From Panicum virgatum (Eukaryota > Streptophyta > Magnoliopsida > Poales > Poaceae), in assembly GCF_016808335.1 (NCBI RefSeq), contig NC_053144.1:69921400-69985399 (forward strand): DNA of 64,000 nucleotides, in the 5' to 3' direction. Of this stretch, positions 34,701 through 45,279 are shown one piece after another. Below the pieces are notes generated by a model. The model did no database searches. It worked only from the letters and a program-made list of their open reading frames with translations, and was not told the origin of the DNA. A program made the translations under genes and the position numbers. The first letter of the stretch is position 1; every line of letters begins with the position of its first letter.

Positions 34701-35675
34701 GATTTCTTTTTCTTTTCAAGCAGCTCAATGCATGGACATAGATATATACCTACGTGATTACCTTTACACTTGGCAAAATTTTGCTATGCCTTATGGTTCT
34801 TTCAACCAAAAAGAGCAAGATCTATCTATATTCCCCCCTTTCGGTGCAAATAAAACGTTTCAAACTAAGGAATATAGTTCATAGTATGGTTAATGTAGTT
34901 TTAACTCAAGCTAGTATGGAAAATATGGAACCTTTTTATTTACCAAAAAAAGACATAAACAGAGTCAAATATGCTTCAATCAAATATAAACTGGAATGCT
35001 AAAAAAATACTGAATTCGTAAAGGCAACGTATATATTAGACTGCAATTTGCAAGAGCGAGTGATGCATGTCAAGTATAGAATAGGTCGGTGAAGTGCTCG
35101 CCAAGAAGGGAACATGAGGTTATTCTTTCCTCAAGAGCAAGGATTGCTGTTTCTTGGGAGAGCATAATAGTATAAGAATTGAATAAGATTACTTATAGTC
35201 TGCACATCACGGCATCCAGGACAATCAGGGAGAGATATATTTATGTTCTTTCCGTGGAGGGAAAAAAAGGGCGTAGTATGTTAAAATCCTATCCCATGCA
35301 AATACAGTAATTCGCAATAGAATCACAATCTGTGCAGTTCAGACAATTGAAGGTGTTCCATAACAAAGCTAACAACTACTTTGGAATAATGCTTACATTT
35401 TTCCAATACAGCAAGCAAACAATTAAACCATGCATGATGAGAACTACATAAGTCCTAAATTCGTTCATCAAGAGTCAATACTGAACAAATATCAATTGAA
35501 GAATGAATATGCACATACCTGGCAAATCCCAGGGCTCACACTTGTAAAGATCAACCTCCGGAATGATTTCGAGCTCTATCTGTTTCCCGTTGATCTTCCT
35601 CTTAAGGTAGTAGATGATGAGTTCCTCATCAGTGGGATGGAACCTGAAACCTGGAGGCAAACTGACGGGCGCCAT
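31794..35675 (-). CDS. NAC-domain transcription factor with a long C-terminal region
   Basis: Minus strand, six exons: 35675-35519, 34212-33935, 33702-33346, 33228-32725, 32611-32527, 32410-31794; 665 residues. The NAC domain occupies about 1-155: [106 protein letters not shown] and [11 protein letters not shown]. The opening [10 protein letters not shown] and the sequence around [12 protein letters not shown] place it near the Arabidopsis NAC028/045/086 group, two members of which act in sieve-element enucleation; that role is only a guess here. The C-terminal 500 residues are acidic and Ser-rich, with an [10 protein letters not shown] stretch and a Lys-rich end ([11 protein letters not shown]). 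No membrane span is visible. A further ATG upstream in frame (35708) is less likely than this canonical start. Confidence 0.93.
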
Positions 35676-36020
35676 TGCTCCCTCTGCTCTTCCTCTCAAA
35701 ACTCTCACAGAAACTTATTAGAGCTTGGCAGGCCGCTGGCAGCAAGGCTGTCCGAAGCAAAAATGTGGACAGCAGCCACACCAAGCCTGCTCAACTAGCT
35801 CTATATGAATGAATGATCAGCTACCATTAATGTACAAAACCTGAAACATGAAATAGCAGAAAGACGTAAGTTGCAGAAAATTAACCAAGATTATATTATC
35901 TTCGCAGATGAAACTAAGAGGTGCGGTAGAGAGGATCGGAGGAGAAAGAGGAGACCTTGGCTAATGGCAGATGCACGAGGAAGGAGGGAGGGAGGGAAAC
36001 GGGGAGAGGAGGGACTGTGG

Positions 36021-36027
36021 CTTTATA
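36021..36027 (-). promoter_or_regulatory. Possible TATA box of the NAC gene
   Basis: On the minus strand GCTATAAAGCC, about 350 bases before the ATG, in line with a leader of some 300 bases. Confidence 0.4.
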
Positions 36028-36089
36028 GCAAAGTTGAGAGATTATTTTATGCTGGGATTCTTGTCATCTTTCACATGAAGCTATATACG

Positions 36090-36092
<3 letters not shown>

Positions 36093-36138
<46 letters not shown>
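36093..36138. repeat. (CT)23 microsatellite upstream of the NAC gene
   Basis: Uninterrupted dinucleotide run, (GA)n on the coding strand of the NAC gene and just upstream of its possible TATA box. GA repeats near plant promoters can be bound by BBR/BPC factors; here that is only a possibility. Confidence 0.9.
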
Positions 36139-36139
<1 letters not shown>

Positions 36140-39100
36140 ACTTTGGCTTTTGCTTTTCTGTTGTGTCCTGTGTCAGTTGGCTTTATATCGGTGATGAATA
36201 GAAATATCTATCCCAATCTTCTCTTCTTGTCTTTGGCAGCCAAAGCGAGCTGTTGTAGCTGCAGGACTGTGTAGGGTTGCTATTGGCTGCTTTGTGGGCC
36301 ACCAGAGCGATGCCTAGTCAGCTCCCGTTGGAAAGGGTGAGGGGCCCAAGGTTGGTACTCGATTCCCACATTTTTTTTCCCGCGACTTCCCTTTGACGGT
36401 TTACGTCAGTCACGTTCACACACGCGGCCCCATGAAGATTTGCCGGGGGACCCCTGCCTGCCTCGATCCTTGTGCCAGCATGATTAGCAGCTAATACATG
36501 CCAATACTTTGCCAGGAACGATTAACTGTCTCAACTGAGTGGCAACTGCTGGCTAAAGTTTACCTGTTCTGCTTCTGATCTCGCCTGCCGATCGAATTAC
36601 CAATGGATACTGTGCTGTTACTGATCCTGGCGACGGCTGCATGCAGGCCGACAGTAAGTTCAGCTCACCTGCCAAAACAATGTCAAGAGAGAAGCAGCAT
36701 TGTTTTTGGTTCTAGTAGAACTTAGTAATGCTAGCAGAACACGAGTATATATTTCGTATTATGTCAAAGAATGTATCTGCATGATGAAAGAATGATACTT
36801 GCAAGTCAAGCTACGACAGCTGAATCGATCGTTCATAAAAGGCATTGAATGGATTAGCTGGTTCACCAGTGAAATCTACTTTTCTGGAAACCAGTCCTGC
36901 TGCTGAGTAGAAATAGCTAGTCCACCAGTGAAATCTACTTTCCAGAAAACTAGTTCAAGGAGGTTGCTCATCGCCACTAAAATTTCACCTGTTGCCAACA
37001 CAAAGATATGGCAACTGTAGGTGCTCAGGTGTAGAAAAAGTACCATGAGGCGAAAGGTTTATTAAACGACTGTATAGTTGAGCTCGATCAGTTTGCAATG
37101 TATTGCATACCGGCCTACCGGGTATGAGTTTGACATGCACACTGTGATTGTGTTTGCTAACTCAACGATTTCTAACACTGGAACCAGCGCCGCCAGGAAC
37201 CCAGGATCCTAGAAAAGATTGTGCTCAGAGTTCACACTGGAAGGACTGAAAAGGCTTCTGTTGGAGCTAGCGGGCAACAATTACTGCCGAAGGACCCACT
37301 AATACCCGCAAGACTTCATTCACATCTGACCCAGAATGATCCCATTTTATTTACTGAATTTGGGGATAAAATACCATTACCCACAAATTAAACCACCGCC
37401 CTTTATGAAGTCGGCAGGAACCTAAGACTAATAAGAGTTAAGAGCCATTTTCTTCAAAAGAGCAGAAAGGAAAACAGGTCCAAATCAGAACATGTGAGCT
37501 GAATAAGACAGGTACGGTTGGGTTGTGTTCTCCAGCAGATAGCCGATTTCATTGGTCGATGATCCAGTTTCACCTCCAGAAGCCCGTTCATTCTCAGTAT
37601 CCAATGAGCCGGCCAATGATGCAGCAGTCAGCAGCTAACGTAAAGGAAAAGGTAGTTATCCACCGTACTGCGATGCCCAGACTTTCGACACGTTCCCCTG
37701 CTAGGCCTACATGGCAAGTGCAAGGGCTGGGTCCCGGGAGCTTTCGAGGCCCCCAACTTGCGGCTGCTGATGCATAGCTTGTGGGCCACTTTTCCTTTTT
37801 ATCAATCCATCCGTCCCAGCTTTAGGTTCCTTTCCCCTTTTCGAGTTTATGCTTCTCCTCACCGCACACAGCGGGTATCTCTAATAAAACCATCCGATCT
37901 TAAGCTCTGCCTCCGACCACCAGCGTATCATGTACACATACAAACCAGGAATACCCATATATAGTGCTGTGCGTAGGTGAAATATAGCTCTTTTCAGTAA
38001 AGAAAGAAAGTGTCGTGTAAATTGCAATTCGATCTAACCAGATTACTTAGGACAACCAAATAAAATTAACCAGAATAAATGAATACAAGCTACTAGATTT
38101 GGATGACAAGGCACTGGATTTGGTATTATCATGAGAGGCACATGTCATCTATTTGCTAAGTTTCTGTTAACCATGCTGATGATTTGTGGCTCTTGTAAAA
38201 GCTGAAAGAATATGGTGTGCAATGTGACAGATATGGTGAAACAAGTCGGTCGATCCGACAGCCTAGAGTGAGCAGGAAGAGAGCACATGACGCAATCAGT
38301 TTAAAATTTAAAAGCGCTGTGTCTTAACTAGCAATGATGAAAATAATAAAATGTAAAGTACGATTAGCCAGCTCGGTTCATAAGGAGACCCAGATCTCCA
38401 CACCTTCACATGTGCTTTTTAAGGAATACAGGCACAAGAAAGGGAGAATTTAGCCCACCTGGACCCAGCAGATCAGCTCATGTATCTTCCCAATGATGCC
38501 AGAGACAAAAATTGCATACTGATCAACTAATGATTAAGGTCTAATCAGCATGAGTTCAAGTCACTTTGGGAAGAAAAAAACAGCTGATATTCTCACCCAA
38601 AAAAAATGTCATCTTTTTTGTTTATTTTTGAACAAAATCATTACTTTGCTTTTATGTTTTGAAAACATTGAAGTTTAGAACAACGGAAACAATTAAGCAA
38701 AATTTCATCTCTTTCCTGGAGGTTCCAGAGTTCAGGCTAACAATTGTTCGACTCTACTAGTTTTGATAAAAGATGAATGAGAAGCAATATACTAATTGTG
38801 CTAAGGAATAATTCTTAGAACGTTGAAGGTGGTGTGGGATCAGACCTTGAGTGCCCACATTGTCATCCATCAAGAGATGGGTGGCCTCAGCAAGCGGCAA
38901 GCAAAGTACTTCAACCTGGATACAAAAATAATTACAATCAAGATGTGCTGAGATATATTCCACTCAAAAGCATTTCAGGAAAGTTATTTAATCACAAAGG
39001 TTGCAGAGCTGAATGCAGTGTCGGTTCTGATTATCAGAGAAGAGGAATCAAAAGAAACGAAACAACAACAGTGTGTAGCCGAAAGGATAGGCCACCCCTA

Positions 39101-39959
39101 GTCTCCCACTTTTGAAAGCCCAAAAGTAGGCCATTGTTCAAGTATCTTGGCTTCCACAGGAATCTGATAGTACCCAAACAGAGAAAGAGATCTGAATACC
39201 TTGCACCAAATGGTGAAGCAATACGATACAGATAATATAACTAGGGAACAAACTTTATCAGCTTCCCATGTAGACAGTTCTTGGTGTTCAACTGGGAATG
39301 CATAAAGTTCCAATTTATCCTGTAGCAGTCCCAAACTGCAAATCCGGTTCCCACTAGTACCATTTTTCTTGATTATGACGATTAAGAACTGGAGGACCAG
39401 ATGTGCCCTGTAAAGTAAAGCAGTTTCAGCAACTTGCAAACAATTTATCTATGTCAAGTTCAGTCACTACGCGAATCATTCAATAGTACACTTCTCTCTG
39501 ATTGGGTAGTTAAGTGATCACAATGACATATCCATAGAACTATTTCAGTATGTCTGCATGATGGTGCTATCTGAGGGCAGCAAGAATTGGTTAAGCATTT
39601 AGTAAGACAAAAATATTAGCATTCCATATAATCATAATCCATTGCTTCAAGGTAAGCTTAGCAAACTGTCTTTAAACAGTAGCAGCAAACGTATGGATCT
39701 ATTGTCTGGTCATCAAACCAGAAGTGATATTAGACATTATTACTCCTTAACACTGGATAACTGGATGACACTTCTAACCCCTAGTGGTAAAGTCCTGGCT
39801 CAACTAAGGATAAGTGAATTACTGAGCTGAAGCCAAGGCTCAACTATAATTGGTTCATTAGGAAAAGATAGCACTAGCTTTTATCTGCTGACTTCAGAGT
39901 TCAGACTCAGACCTCTGTATTGGCTCTTTTACTCTTTATTACTGTCTGTAGGTACATAA
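36139..39959. other. Gene-poor intergenic region
   Basis: AT-rich sequence with scattered short ORFs (for example 37523-37777 on plus and 39098-39439 on minus) lacking known domains. I find no coherent exon series, RNA gene or transposon end. Confidence 0.45.
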
Positions 39960-40107
39960 TACTCCCTCCATTCCAATATGTAGGTCGTTTTGGTTTCTCT
40001 AGATTCATAGTGTTTGCTACGCACCTAGATATAACATGTCTAGGTGCATAGCAAAATCTATGAACCTAGAAATACCAAAACAACCTACATTTTGGAACAG
40101 AGGAGTA
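39960..40107. mobile_element. Stowaway MITE
   Basis: About 148 bp starting TACTCCCTCCATTCC and ending AACAGAGGAGTA, with TA at both ends as the target duplication. The interior is a near-palindrome (ATTCATAG...CACCTAGAT / ATCTATGAACCTAG). Both the termini and TA duplication are diagnostic of Tc1/mariner-derived Stowaway elements. Confidence 0.9.
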
Positions 40108-41408
40108 CTTATCATACTAGTGTCTTGGAACAAGTTACAACCATAGCAGCGTAATGTGCAGGGTGTAGGGCACAGGACATCAGCTGTAAATACTTTGGTC
40201 AACTTTTAGTTCTGATAAATGTTCACCACCTACCAGTAAGCATGTGTCTTTATAGTCACAAGTCATTATGATTATGTTTGTCTTATTATGTTACAACCAT
40301 CTGTTAAGTTCATACATTTCATCTTCAGCTGAGGAAGCTAGCCACTGCAACGGTTAGAAGGTAGAACAAACAGAAGGGGAAAGACAAACTTGCTCCGTCA
40401 ATATTCTCATAGTATATGCTCGTTAAAGAGAAAGAATTACTTGAGCGAGCAAATAACTTCATGGAAGGCGCATGCCTGCAGAGCTTGTAGCAGAAGAACA
40501 CAACGATGAGAAAAACATGACAAAATGCAATCATCATCAGGAAAAAAGCAAATTATGAAACTGAGGTCAACATCAAACCAAAAGAGAATTCTCTCTTTAT
40601 TCATTGGATTCCGCAAGCAGATTTCTAATATACAACAATGGAACTTGCACATGTTTAACATGCCTACTTTTCTCATGACAAATCGACAAAGCAAGAAATC
40701 TTGTTAGCTTCTGATGGGCTACAACAACCATTATCTAGCTGATTATTACCAACAGGTATTGCTACAACAATATTTAAGTGCTAGCCTTCTCTTATTCTAT
40801 TCTACAGTTGAAGGCAAAACAATGAACTCTATTGATTTTACAATGGATGGACAATGTCCGTGAAACAACGGTATTAAGTTAAACTACCCAATCAGATAAC
40901 AACTTCTAGTTAGAACACATTGCCTATTTTTTTTTTCTGAAGTAAACACATTGCCTATTTACATGGTCGGTTCCTCCTGACAGAAGCAACATCAAGATAC
41001 CAGAATCGTAGTATCCAGCTCCATGAAAAGGAAAAGAAGATGATAAGAGATAAAAAGGAGCTGTCATTTTCAGTTGTGCTACACAGTTGAATGGCATGTG
41101 ACATCAAAAGAAATTGCAGTATTAAGCCAGAATTCTGAAGTACAGCGGCTTTCAAATCATTTGCTCCCCAATGGATGCAACATGTGGAATATAAGGTAAC
41201 AATGAAATTGGACAGTCATAATCCAGTGAGAAAAGTTCATTTCGAAATGGCACAATGCATTTCACTCAGAAACATGCATAGCTAGCTTAAGACCCTCATG
41301 TAAAAACAATGCCAACAAGAAATCATTATATTTAAAACATATAATTAAGACGTACTGATTTGTAGTAACCAGGACTTAATTTTTTAGTACTACAAAAATT
41401 TACATTAG
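40108..41408. other. Intergenic, no gene seen
   Basis: AT-rich; short ORFs only, none with a recognisable product. Confidence 0.45.
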
Positions 41409-41423
41409 ATGCCTGCAGCAGAT

Positions 41424-41994
41424 GCCTGCGGCAAGCTTCTGGCATCCTTTGTGACAAGAGGGTGCCACAAAAGCTAAAAGGCAAATTCTATAGGACAACA
41501 ATTCGTCCGGCGATGTTATACGGTGCTGAATGTTGGCATACAAAAAGGCGACATGTGCAGCAACTGAGTGTAGCAGAGATGCGGATGTTGCGGTGGTTTT
41601 GCGGGCACACAAGGAGGGATAGAGTCCGGAACGAAGTTATTCGGGATAGGGTCGGGGTGGCACCAATTGAGGAGAAACTTACTCAGCATCGGCTGAGATG
41701 GTTTGGACATGTCCAACGAAGGCCTCCTGAGGCGCCGGTGCGTAATAGGGTTCTTGAGCGGGTCGATAATGTAAAGAGGGGTAGAGGTAGACCTAAACTG
41801 ACGTGGGATGAGTTGGTTAAGAGAGACCTTAAGGATTGGAATATCTCTAAAGAGATAGCTTTGGATAGGAGCGCTTGGAGACTAGCTATCAATGTGCCTG
41901 AACCTTGAACTTATTTCTTTCGGGTTTCATCTCTAGCCTACCCCAACTTGCTTGGGAAAAAAGGCTATGTTGTTGTTGTTGTTGTTGTTGTTGT
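41424..41994 (+). mobile_element. 5'-truncated RTE-type LINE (3' end of ORF and TTG tail)
   Basis: Only the last part of the reverse-transcriptase ORF is present (about 41462-41908, 148 residues to the stop): KGKFYRTTIRPAMLYGAECW, MRMLRWFCGHTRRDRVRNE, APIEEKLTQHRLRWFGHVQR, RGRGRPKLTWDELVKRDLKD and ALDRSAW. This C-terminal block and the TTG-repeat tail (41969-41993) mark plant RTE-clade LINEs, which end in a short microsatellite rather than poly(A). The copy is flanked by an exact 15-bp duplication ATGCCTGCAGCAGAT (41409-41423 and 41995-42009). It is a dead-on-arrival insertion, though its remaining frame is open. Confidence 0.93.
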
Positions 41995-42009
41995 ATGCCT
42001 GCAGCAGAT

Positions 42010-44202
42010 ATATATTTTTACATATATTGGTCAAGAGTTCCTTGTCCTAGCATTAGAAAAAGTTCAACCAAAGAACATTGCTTTAACTGTCCCAAGGATA
42101 TTCTACTAAAATTCTTATAGTGCACAGAAAGAGAACAAAGGTAAGCAAATCCAAGGGATTACCAAATTCCTCTCTGTGCACATATTTAGTAGAACAGCCC
42201 AAGAAGATCGAATAAAGCATCACCACAGCACTACTGATTCAACACAATTTTGCAACAAATGCCTCCAAACACAACAACGCAAGAAATAACAAGAGCCTGT
42301 TAAATTTAGAAGTGCATCAGCTGCTCACATTTGATTACCAGAAAAAGGAATAAAAGCTTGAGCTTATGTCAAGAAGGAAATATACAATTGCAGCATCCTC
42401 ACAATTAACTCTGAACAGGGTATGTATGCCTTCAGAAAGGAGTGAATTTCACTTCACTTATACAAAAAAATGATTTTAGCGAGGGTGTCCACTTTTACAT
42501 GTCGGTTATACATTTATGGATGGAGTAACTAAGCCACTAAAATTACCAGTTTAAGACTTTTCATGATCTTGCAAGTTTTGAACTTGAGAGCACTGTAGAT
42601 AAAGAACAAGTATAAGCAACCACACACTCTTAATGGATCAGGACAACAAATCCTTCTTGTCCATCTGACAAGATCTCAAAACCTGACAGGTTCTTCCTAA
42701 GCTCAACTGAAACTAAGAGTTCCGCATATGAAGCTTGGTGAATGGTGACCAAATGGGGAAATACATCACTAGTAATGAGAGTTTTGACACCTACACGGCA
42801 ACGTCTGTCATCAACCCTGTTAGTAGTTCGGAATATTTCGTGTGTTTCATTGATCTATCATAGGCATAACTACTTAACTGAATCTATTTAGTCCTAAATT
42901 TCAGATGTGTTCTGGCCAGCAATAGGTACAAGACTGACAAAGATAAATATTCTCCTTTTAGTAGAACAGCCCAAGAAGATCGAAATCAAGCATCACCACA
43001 GCACTAGTGATTCAGCAAACGTTTCTGTAACCAGATTGAAAATCGGGCTTGCTATTTGCTTCCCTTGCTCTAAATTTCCCATCCAAGTGTCAGAGCGCAC
43101 TCAAGATACGACACACCAACACCATGCCATATTCTCATTTCGCCAAAACGAAACAACATCGTGCTGCCTATAATGTGCTCGTAAGTCGTAACAACAAAAT
43201 ACCAGAGTCAAAATAACCTCAATAATAATAATAATAATAATAACCTTGCACTGTTAAATCGACTGGATGAAACGAAGGGTGATCGGTGGAACAAGCATAC
43301 CTGTGCGTATGCGAAGGTTTGCTGTGACATTATGGCAGCCACGCTCAGCTCGAGAAGCATTGCGCCATTGTACACTGCACCGTCGGAGTGCGTCTGATCA
43401 GCAATAATAGCTTTGGTGGTTTTGGTTCCGCCGCGGGATGAAGTGGGGAGCCATCACGGAGGACGCGTGAGGTTGCTGTCGGAGGCTGCGCGCCAGGTGG
43501 TCTGAAGAAGTGGGGGCACCGTGAAGCAAGCGGATCGAACAATGCGCGTGGAATTGCGCTGCGGAGAGGAAGCCAATGTGGTGCGGTTCGGCGCCTATCC
43601 CCATTGGCAGCAACAAGACACGGAATGGAAGGGTTGAGCGCTGAGATTTTGGAGTTGGGCTTCCGGCCCAGCTTCGAAAAGCGCCGAGCTGACCCGGCAT
43701 GGCTTACGAAATCTTTCAATTCCCGCCCTCCATCCATGTGCCCGGACCCGAGGCGCCTGTTTCGAATTTCGAACTGAATTGATCAAAAAAAATGGCGCTG
43801 GAAATTGCGAATTTCAAGCCAGATTCGCCATTTCTGAAATTGAGCTAGCGGGACTGCACGAGTGACTTGCGAGAAGGACGAGCCTTAAGCAATTCAAAGG
43901 AGCAACAATGCCCCAGAATGAACACCAACACAAAGCATTCATCGAGCAACAGAGATCTGCACAACACGGCATCACAGCAGAAACCCTATGCAACAGAGAT
44001 GCTGTTAGAAAAGTAAACACAGATCGATTTCATTCATAAGCTTCGGACTCCATTTCCAATCACAGAGACACATTACTACTTTGCACAAAACAGACACGGA
44101 GTCGGAGACACCTCCAGACATCACATCAGATGGAACGAACGCCAAACACCACACCGTTGCTAACCCTAGCACCATCGACCAGCCTGGGACCCAAGGCGGA
44201 TC
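42010..44202. other. Intergenic, with a possible orphan first exon
   Basis: Mostly AT-rich. A (TAA)n run lies at about 43218-43243. On the minus strand, a GC-rich stretch at about 43300-43760 could hold an exon ending CGCATACGCACAG|GTATGC (donor near 43301) with an ATG near 43362, but no following exons were found. The last 200 bases are presumed H4 3' UTR. Confidence 0.4.
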
Positions 44203-44620
<418 letters not shown>

Positions 44621-44734
44621 GCGGCGGGAGGGGGGGCGTTCGGGCGCGGGGTGGAGATGTTGAGATCCGCGGGGAGTGGAGTTTCGTGCGTTGGATCGGC
44701 GATGGACGGGAGGCTTTGCGTGGGAGCGGACAGG

Positions 44735-44831
44735 GCAGATCGGTGACGTGGCGGGGGTGGAGGCCGATCCGCGGGAGGTCGTCGTGCGTGTTTGATTGGT
44801 TCGTGGGAGTGATGGCGGATCGGTGACGTGG
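44735..44831 (-). promoter_or_regulatory. Two histone Type I (hexamer-octamer) elements
   Basis: On the minus strand CCACGTCACCGATCCGC at 44831-44815, matching the plant Type I element CCACGTCANCGATCCGCG, and a near copy CCACGTCACCGATCTGC at 44751-44735. Further octamer-like GATCCGCG motifs lie at about 44666 and 44767. These are the S-phase elements of plant H3/H4 promoters, bound by bZIP factors at ACGTCA. Confidence 0.92.
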
Positions 44832-44839
44832 CGTCTCTG

Positions 44840-45279
44840 TTTCGCCAGGAGTGGGCTTCCGTTGGTGGGCGGAACTGCCCAAGAATGGAGATCGTTGTGT
44901 TGAAGTTCAGGCCTTTGGTTTTCTGTTGTGCACAACCTTTCTTTTCTGCCGACGCGAAAAAAAAATATCTTCTTCTTGAGAAAGGCCATAGAACAGAAGA
45001 ATTACTCCAAGTGTAACGATGCTTTTTTCTCCTTGCAAATCATTTGAATTCGATGCAATGCAAAGAACATGCATATATTGCAAATATGGGTTTTACTCAA
45101 AGTGTAATATCTGCGGCAACTGTGCAACACCATCAGTTGTCCGTAGATCAAACATCTCTTTTGATTGTTCCATCATCCCTAGCGCGAGCGCACTGAAAGT
45201 CTGAAAACTGAAACAGATGTAGTGGCCCATGCTCACATGTTTCTTGTTTGTATGATCACTATCTGAGTCATATAAGTTA
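44840..45279. other. Intergenic between H4 and the PPR duplication
   Basis: AT-rich; no gene recognised. The duplicated block begins near 45280. Confidence 0.45.

Noticed and set aside
43345..43737. 130-codon minus-strand frame beginning MDGGRELKDF
   Set aside because: No recognisable domain, Pro/Arg-rich, and overlapping another frame of similar length. Left as intergenic.
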